64,000 bases of DNA from Desmodus rotundus (taxonomy: Eukaryota > Chordata > Mammalia > Chiroptera > Phyllostomidae), in NCBI RefSeq assembly GCF_022682495.2, contig NC_071396.1, positions 53,502,022 through 53,566,021 on the forward strand, in the 5' to 3' direction. Under the pieces are notes generated by a model. It worked only from the letters and a program-made list of their open reading frames with translations, did no database searches and was not told the DNA's origin. The translations under genes and the position numbers were made by a program. Of the stretch, positions 57,340-64,000 are shown piece by piece. Within the stretch, counting starts at the first letter, position 1; each line of letters starts with the position of its first letter.

Positions 57340-58845
57340 TTTAGCAGTCTCAACAGAATTTTCTGAAAATAGCCCACATCCATCCCCGAATGTCACATGT
57401 GCCCCTCTCCCAAAATAGTACACTTTATCACTTAACCTTTTCTTAAGTAAAATAGTATTAAATGTTAAGGAGTAAGTGTTTGATTATGTTTCCTGTCCCT
57501 AAAAGAACATATTTGAGCTTCTAGCAAGGAATCTGATGGCTTTTGAACTGTAACTGTTTTTGGTGTCCTCAGGCCTTGAAAGCTAGAAAACACATTTGAA
57601 AGTAGCATGACAGAAAAAGGGCCGGATACTGCTAATAACAATATTGAAACTTGGGTAAACAAGCAGCCATCCTGCCTTGGGCACAAATTATAGAAATAGA
57701 AATGAAATATGAAATGCACGGCCAGGCCTGTGAGTATACGGGCAAGGACTGGTGAGAATACTCATCTAGTTGGGTGAATTGTACATTCCGTGACTGCCTG
57801 CTGTGGACTTGGTGCGGTGCGTATTAAGAGTATTGCAGCGCTTCACTTTATGTTCTTTTTCATTAGTCTGTGCGAGAGAGTGGGGTGAATCACAGTGAGA
57901 TTTATATTCCTGTGGAAACCAACAAAGGAGTGTGAGTGAAAACATTCCTGGGCTGAGGGCCTCCAGTCCTGAGGCAGCTAGCGCACCCCTTTAATAGAAG
58001 TTTTTAATCTGGTGTCCATGATGTACCAAAGTTATATGCGAGACCTGTATATGTGTACATTATCCTGGGGAGAGCATCCTTAATATTAATCAGGTTTGTC
58101 TCTGTGGTAAAAAAACAACTGAAAATAAGGCAGCATGGCTCCATTTTAAATATAACTTCAGGCCTCATGTGGTATAAAGTGAGCAGGTGCTGCCTTGGCC
58201 TCCTTTGGAAGCTTGTGATGTTTACCTCCCAGGGAGCCCAAGCATCCACGGCCATCCTCTGCTGCTGACTTTCTGAGGACAGTGCTTTGGATTTCCTGCC
58301 AATAAAACTTAACTTCAGCCATCAAATACAGAGCATGTTTATGTCCTCAGATGAATAACGTCAGAGATTTGTTTTGTAAAATCCATAGTACGGCAAGCCT
58401 AGGTAACAGTGTTTAATGAGCATTCCTTTTGCCTTGGCTATAACTTTCTAGGAGCATACATACACAAATGTACTGGAGTGACAAGTTTTCCATCTTTAGT
58501 GTCAGAAGTTCACCAAAATTCTGAAACCCCACTTGAAGAAATGCTTCCCAGCAGCATCTTTTCATCCCTCCCCCGCAGAAGCATGTGATAGCATATGTCC
58601 TCTTGCTTGCAACAAGCCCTGACACAGGTGTTAAGTATATGTCCGCCACAGTTACTGGCATAATATTTTCTCATGTTGGTAACAATGTTTTATATAAGGT
58701 ATTTACTCTGTGCCTTGCAATAAAATTGGGAGAGACCCAGGAATAAGTAGAACACCATACTGAAAGGGGGTGTAGAAACCCAGGCACGTAAGCATTGGAG
58801 AGAGAGAGAGAATATGAATGAGAATGAATTATAAGATGCCTATTT
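57340..58845. other. Intronic sequence, no recognised element
   Basis: About 1.5 kb without a recognised repeat or exon; a (GA)n stub lies at 58799-58810. Confidence 0.45.
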
Positions 58846-58849
58846 CAGT

Positions 58850-59940
58850 TGTCTATTGCTGCATAACAAATCATGTCCAAACCTAGTGATTTGAAACAGC
58901 AGTAATATTTTGCTTACAACTCTGGAGAGGGCTTGTGTGTGTCCCTTATGGTATCAGCTGCTGGTGTCTGAGTATGACTAGAGGATCCACGATGACCTTA
59001 CTCCACACATCTGGGACTTCATAGTAGCTGTTGGCTGGGGCATCTTTTGGTTTTTTTCTTCTTAAATTTTATATTGTACTTTTTCCCATTACCATTTATC
59101 CCCTTTATATTCCCGTCTCCCCCCACCCCCGCATAATCACCACACTGTTGTCTATGTCTATGGGTCCTTTTTCTTTTTTGCTAGATCCCTCCACCCCCTA
59201 ACCTCCTCCTATCCCAGAGCTGTCATCTGCTATCCATCTATGAGTCTGTCTCTATTTTCCTTGTTTGTTCAGTTTGTTCATTAGATTCCACATATGAGTG
59301 AAATCAGATGGTATTTGTCTTTCTCTGACTGGCTTATTTCACTTCGCATAATGTTCTCCAGGTCCATCCATGCTGTCACAAAGTGTAAAATTTTCTTTTT
59401 TACAGCCGAGTAATATTTCATTGTGTACATGTCCCATAGTTGTTTTATCAACTCATCTACTGATGGGCATTTGGGCTGCTTCCAAATCTTGGCAATTGTT
59501 GTAATGAACATAGGGGTGCTTATAATCTTTCAAATTAGTGTTTTGAGTTTCTTCAGGTAAATTCCCAGAAGTGGAATTGCTGGGTCATAAGGCAGTTCCA
59601 TTTCTGATTTTTTGAGGTATCTTCATACTGCTTTCCACAGTGGCTGCACCAGTCTGCATTCCCACCAACAGTGCAAAAGGGTTCTCCACATCCTCACCAG
59701 CACTTGTTATTTGTTGATTTATTGATGAGAGCCATTCCAGCTGGAGTGAGGTGGTATCGCATTGTGGTTTTAATTTGCATTTCTCTTGATCCTCCTCCAC
59801 ATAGCCTCTCTTCTCTCCATGTGATTGCTCATCATTGCAGTAGTCTTGGTCAGACTTCCCAGAGAGCAGGCAAACAGAAGCTGCATGTCTTCTTAAGGCC
59901 CTAAGCTTAGAACAAGTGTCACTTCAGTCACATTGACGTT
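58850..59940. repeat. Ancient repeat interrupted by an L1
   Basis: 'gttgtctattgctgcataacaaatcatgtccaaacctagtg' (58851) and, after the L1, 'agagagcaggcaaacagaagctgcatg ... aagtgtcacttcagtcac' (59858-59935) are two parts of one mammal-wide repeat of uncertain family. Confidence 0.5.
59052..59803 (-). mobile_element. 5'-truncated L1 (ORF2 C-terminus and 3' UTR)
   Basis: Antisense L1: C-rich 3' UTR complement, then ORF2 C-terminal segments ('ctgggtcataaggcagttccatttctg', 'agtctgcattcccaccaacagtgcaaaagggtt', 'gtgaggtggtatcgcattgtgg'). One minus-strand frame (59281-59511) still reads the terminal MYTMKYYSAVKKK-type ORF2 segment. 5'-truncated. Confidence 0.88.
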
Positions 59941-59944
59941 TGAA

Positions 59945-60635
59945 AAAGAGGGCCAGGGGGATACATACTAGCCAGAAAATTCAGATTCTTTTACTTGATA
60001 AAACATCTTTTTTTAAGAGCAGGAAAAGGGCTTCAGTGTTTTAACTAAACACAGAAGCATAGGGTGGTTTCTCTTTCTCTCCATCCTTCCCTCCTGCTCT
60101 CTTTGCTCTCTGCTCCTTGTTTACTAAGGACCAACACCAGACGTTCAGCCCTAAGGGTTAGAACTGAGCATGTGCCAATTATGTTGTCACTGGTGCATCC
60201 TATACACCCTCCAGACACTGTGTCCTCTGTGTCCAGAAACATCCCCTGCTGAGCATCTCCTTTCACAGAAATCCCACCTGTATCTCCTTCCTCGGAACCT
60301 TAGTGATCCACACAGACCTCTAGCTGGTCAGATTAAGCATGCTAACCACATACCTCCCTGGTCATCGATGCTCCAGAAATCGTCCTTCATTTCCCCCAAC
60401 AGACTGGGGAAGGGGAGAAATGTCTGAAACAGTTGTAGGAAATAAACATCCCAGTGTAAGTGGAGGCAGAGAGGAAAAAGCCAGAAGATAGGGTATTATG
60501 TTTGTGGACTCATGGTGATTTTTCTTTTTCCATGTTAGTAATACATACTGATTTATTTACTCAGGTGAAGGTACTGGACCTTTTTAATGTACATAGTCTA
60601 GAAGTAATGACATTAATTGTAGTAATGGTTATATT
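59945..60635. other. Intronic sequence, no recognised element
   Basis: No assigned family; complementary open frames at 60045-60427 have no domain. Confidence 0.4.
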
Positions 60636-60639
60636 TTAC

Positions 60640-61015
60640 TGATAGCTTACTATTCTCAATGTATTGTGTGCTAAGCAGCTTTATATCCATCATCTTGTTT
60701 CATTTTTTTAAAAGATTTTATTTATTTATTTTTAGAGAGAGGGGAAGGGAGGGAGAAAGAGAGGGAGAGAAACATCAACCTAAGGATGTGCCCTAACTGG
60801 GAATTGAACTGGCGACCCTTTGGTTTTTAGGCTAGCACTCAATCCACTGAGACACACCAGCAAGGGCTCGTTTATTTTCATAGCAGTATTGTAAGGTCAG
60901 TACTTTTAACTCTGTTTTACAAATTGTGAACCTAAAGTACAGAGAGTTTAAAAAATGTCTTGGTGGAGAGGAACAAGGGTTGAACTTAGGACTGCTTTCA
61001 CAAGCCAAGGTATTA
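60640..61015 (-). repeat. MIR SINE, antisense, interrupted by a VES SINE
   Basis: Left 'gtattgtgtgctaagcagctttatatccatcatc' and right 'gcagtattgtaaggtcagtac ... tgaacctaaagtacagagag ... acaagggttgaacttagg' are antisense MIR parts on either side of the SINE. Confidence 0.75.
60703..60867 (-). mobile_element. VES SINE, antisense, internally deleted
   Basis: Same antisense order as 54780-54996 but about 50 bp shorter. The segment between 'gagaaacatcaacc' and 'atgtgccctaactggg' lacks the usual 'gcctctc...ccaggca' stretch. Confidence 0.9.
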
Positions 61016-61029
61016 AAATCTAGTTAATC

Positions 61030-61480
61030 TCTAATACAAGAAATGTATATTGAGCATCACTATTGTCCAAATGTAAATAAGATGGAATCTTTTTCTCCAA
61101 TGGTCTCCTGTTTTATCAGGCTATAACTAGCCATAATACAGTGTGCTAAGTGACACTCAGTAATATGAATAAAGTGTATGGCAAACTGAGGAGAAATATT
61201 TAATTCCACTTGTATGGACTCTGACAGATAAATAGATGTTTTCTAGGCAGAGAAAGAGTGGAGACAGGAGCCTTCCTGGGGAACATTAATCAGTTAATCA
61301 GCATGTATCAATTCGTGTGGATTAAAATGACACGGCTGTGACAGAACTGTGGGTTATATGTTAGCCAGTGGTAGGAGGTGATGCCCGACAGCTGGACTTA
61401 GCCCATTTGTCAAGGGTCTTGAAAGCTGGGGAAATGGAAGTGCCCAGAGGATTCCAAGTAGAAGGGTAAAATGATCATAT
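61030..61480 (-). repeat. L2 fragment, antisense
   Basis: 'tattgagcatcactattgtcc', 'ttttctaggcagagaaagag' and 'agggtcttgaaagctgggg ... agggtaaaatgatcat' fit antisense L2, diverged. Confidence 0.5.
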
Positions 61481-61591
61481 ATCAGCTAGAGAAAAATTCT
61501 AGGAATCTGAACCAAATTGACTCCTATCCCTCAGATCAAAATCACTCGTTAACTAATAGCAAAACAGTAGAGTTGACCACACTGTTGTAAA

Positions 61592-61653
61592 CTTGTGGAG
61601 ATACATACATATATATATATGTATGTATATATATATGTATGTATCTCCACAAG
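61592..61653. repeat. Perfect 28-bp-arm palindrome with 6-nt loop
   Basis: The left arm 61592-61619 (starting CTTGTGGAGATACATACATA) and right arm 61626-61653 are exact reverse complements around TGTATG. The inner part is alternating AT. It could extrude as a cruciform or form an RNA hairpin. Confidence 0.97.
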
Positions 61654-61654
61654 A

Positions 61655-63010
61655 GAGTATATCCTCTGACCCATAGCCTTGACTTTATTAGAGGGTAGGG
61701 ATAGCTCGGAATGGTTCTCCTGGCCAGACTTCCTAAAGGGAACTATTAGGTCATGGCATCATTTCCCATCAAGGACTCCTACCTTGGGCTGTACTTAGGT
61801 TATATGAGATTTAAAGAACAGACTTGAGAGTCTGCCTTTTTACCAGTAGTCAGGTTTCAGAGTTTGAAGTTCAAAGTGCAAAGATTTTGGCTCTTTCCAT
61901 GCTTGTTTTAAGGTAATGATCAGTTATTTAAAATTTCCCTTTCTGTACGGAGAATATCTTTCCCCAACTGGCAGCTAATCACCCTGAGTCTTAAAACATA
62001 AAGTATGCCAAACTTGGGCTTTTAGTGGAAGTTACCAGTATTTATATGCTTCTAGTTAAGATTTTAAACAAAATATTGAATGCTGTATTGTTCAAGATAT
62101 CCCAAAGCCCAGAAATTCTATTTCTTAGAAGGATTTCCTTTTATAAAAGTTAATTTGCCAATGACTCTGAAAGATTTGGGTATCTAGGAAAAAACAATGC
62201 TAATCAAGAAAACATATGGCTTTCTTTTCATAGTTTAGGTTAAACATGAAATCTCAGATTAATATATGTGTGTGAATGTGTGTCTTACATCTTCCTGTTG
62301 AGTTCTGCCATTTGATAGCAGGATTGGACCTACTTATTTTGTAACAATCCATGATACTTCTTTCAGCTGTGGGACTCAGAAGGGTTTCTGAACATGAAGC
62401 AGGGTGTGGATGTCCGTACATGCCCCTGTACCCCACCTGCTTTTATCAGTATTGCCCCTTTTAATGCTTATTGATGTTTTACAAAATTAATTATCATGTT
62501 CTTTTCCTGGTCCATCACTTTGCTTTGGAAGAGGTAGGAGTGTTGATCTTTGAGCTGTTACTTTTTAGAAGTGCCCAAAGATCAGCACTCTTTTTGAATA
62601 TATGTTAATTTTTAATATGTCAAAGAGAAGAGTGACCCCACTTAATACCTAAGATAAGCACCAAATCCTAAGCAGCCTGCATTTCCATTAAAACGGGAGT
62701 GTCTTCAAATGCAGTTGTTGTGATTAGAGTTGATTTGGGCGCACCAAACTGCTTTGATCTGCTTTTACCAAAATGTTGGCAGCTTTGAAATCCGTTAACA
62801 CCAGTGTTGGAGTTTATGTACAAAATGTACATCAGTTAATAAAATGCAAGTGATTTGAACAGTTTCCGGCAACTGACAGTTGTTTGGCAGTTGTATTTTA
62901 GTTCCTTGATATTTCAAGCAGCTGTTGATAGGCAAAATTAGTGGTAGTAATAATAATGAGGATGATGAATATGATGATGATGATGATGATGATGATGTAT
63001 TGGCTTTACT
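61655..63010. other. Intronic sequence with a (GAT)n tract
   Basis: No family assigned. An ATG/GAT trinucleotide tract runs 62958-62997, just before the mariner element. Confidence 0.5.
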
Positions 63011-63131
63011 GTTGGGTTAGCCAAAAAGTCTGTTTAGTTTTTTCTGTAAAATAAAAGATACATTTTTTTTATTTTCACCAATAACTTTATTGATTTGGAC
63101 ATTTTGAGTTTGTTGGCTATCTCCCATTATT

Positions 63132-63237
63132 GGCTTCCAGTGGGTAGAGGCCAGGGGTGCTGCTAAACATCTTCCAATGCATAAGATAGCGAGCCCCACA
63201 GCAAAGAATTATTTGGCCAAAATGTCAATAGTACCAG
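63132..63237 (+). repeat. MER20-like segment inside the mariner
   Basis: 'agtgggtagaggccaggggtgctgctaaacatcttccaatgcataagata ... ccacagcaaagaattatttggccaaaatgtcaatagtacc' follows the 3' half of MER20, an old hAT-Charlie MITE, at roughly 80% by eye. Both neighbours are mariner. Confidence 0.8.
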
Positions 63238-63386
63238 TTTTGCAAACTTGTTTTGACACGTTCATTCAGTCACAGCACCTTCTCCGTACACTGCACAAAT
63301 CTTTTTTTGTGTGTTTCAATTATGCTTTTACCTTTCTTAAAATAATAAAGCATAATACGCTGAAAATGTTGAGCATTTTCTTCCAT
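63238..63386 (-). pseudogene. Mariner transposase N-terminal remnant
   Basis: Minus-strand ATG at 63384-63386, then a mariner-like start (MEENAQHFQRIMLYYFKKGK). A one-base shift in an A-run follows, then sequence matching the helix-turn-helix region. Catalytic DD34D part absent. Not functional. Confidence 0.75.
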
Positions 63387-63571
63387 GTTCGATATTTAAA
63401 ATGGATGCACAAAAATTCACCAAATTTGATGTTTTTTTTAAATGCACACTGATATGACAGCTGTCACAATACAATCTAACAAAATTGTTCCAAATGAAGT
63501 TAAAGACAGCTAAGCACTACTAGAGCCATGTTATAGAAAAAAACTAAACAAAAGTTTTGGCCAACCCAATA

Positions 63572-64000
63572 CATTGAGGTAATCCCTGGTATTGTTGTCT
63601 GTTTGGGAAGCTGCTCTTGTATCTTTTGGTCATGGCTTTTTTCCTTTGTTTGTTGATTTTTATTTTTGGTTACCTTTCTTTCTATTGGTTCCTGAGTACA
63701 CTGTGTTCGGTCCTGTGCATGGTAGGGTTAGAAGTGAGCTAGGTTGACTTGTATGCTGGGGTGGAGTGCTTCTGTCCTAGGCCTGTTTCCCCTTTGTAGT
63801 GTCAAGTGCTGTGCAGGTTACTCTTCACGAATGAGATGAAGTCGTGCATCTGAACATGTGTTCCCCTCAATAAGCCGATCACAGATAACTGATCATTGTT
63901 TGAACTGCGAAGCTCCTTTAATGTTATTCACATAGAAACGGAGTTTTGTTATATTTTACCCTATTCTTTTCTGTCAACAAAGATAACAGGAAATAGAGTC
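63572..64000. other. Intronic sequence, no recognised element
   Basis: Nothing recognised up to the window end. Confidence 0.45.

Larger units (their letters stand above)
63012..63569 (-). mobile_element. Mariner derivative with an internal MER20-like segment
   Basis: Terminal repeats TTGGGTTAGCCAAAAAGTCT (63012 on) and the complement ending TTTTGGCCAACCCAA (63569). TA follows on the right; the left TA has decayed to TG. On the minus strand it keeps a mariner 5' UTR and transposase start. Then comes a non-mariner segment (about 63132-63237), then the mariner 3' end ('ggagatagccaacaaactcaaaatgtcc', 'aataaagttattggtgaaaa'). At 558 bp it is less than half of a full mariner (about 1.3 kb). Confidence 0.88.
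53903..64000 (+). other. ARHGAP26: Downstream intron of the RhoGAP gene
   Basis: It begins with a good donor (gtagta). The next expected coding segment, starting IFNTVPD in ARHGAP26, was not seen before the window ends, so the intron probably runs past 64000. It holds MIR, VES, L2, MLT1-like, L1 and mariner insertions. Confidence 0.7.

Noticed and set aside
58053..58268. Possible additional exon of the host gene
   Set aside because: No matching RhoGAP/SH3 sequence and no convincing acceptor/donor pair.

Overview
This is mammalian genomic DNA from a bat (Chiroptera). The bat call rests on five tRNA-derived SINEs of the VES type, on lineage-specific Tc1/mariner, mariner and hAT non-autonomous elements, and on L1 3' ends with G-rich UTRs. 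Older mammal-wide repeats (L2, MIR, MER5A, MER20, MLT1-like LTR, HAL1/L1M) fill much of the rest. There are no bacterial-style operons, RNA gene clusters or CRISPR arrays.

Only one host coding exon could be supported: 53743-53902 on the + strand, encoding 53 complete codons of a RhoGAP domain. The protein matches ARHGAP26 (GRAF1) best. Everything else reads as the two long flanking introns (1-53742 and 53903-64000).

Layout. 1-15 kb: intron with L2, MIR and MER5A relics, two copies of one TA-flanked Tc1/mariner MITE, an old L1 scrap and a possible processed-pseudogene fragment (about 5.45-5.72 kb). 15-25 kb: an antisense L2 split by a VES SINE, further MIR/L2, and a long unassigned ancient repeat (22.6-24.1 kb) split by an L1 3' end. 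26-28.3 kb: an ORF1-only L1 ('half-L1') inserted in an older HAL1/L1M relic. 28.3-42 kb: intron with a (CA)n tract, an L1M 3' end, a hAT MITE, L2 and MIR. 42.2-44.2 kb: a second, nearly identical half-L1 on the opposite strand. 46.3-51.4 kb: an old L1 inserted in a MIR, itself hit by an L1 3' end, an older half-L1 and a VES SINE. 53-55 kb: a VES SINE, the ARHGAP26 exon and a VES in an L2. 55-57.3 kb: MLT1-like LTR material with a 109-bp duplicated block, and a MIR split by nested insertions. 59-61 kb: L1 and VES insertions. 61.6 kb: a perfect 28-bp-arm palindrome. 63.0-63.6 kb: a mariner derivative carrying an internal MER20-like segment.

The most interesting signal is the half-L1 family. Two near-identical copies have a 5' UTR, ORF1 and 3' UTR but no ORF2. 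They share the same one-base frameshift, which splits ORF1 into two ATGA-overlapping frames, and both keep an open antisense frame in the 5' UTR. A third, older 5'-truncated copy shows the same direct ORF1-to-3' UTR join. Family assignments are by eye from remembered consensus features; no database search was possible.
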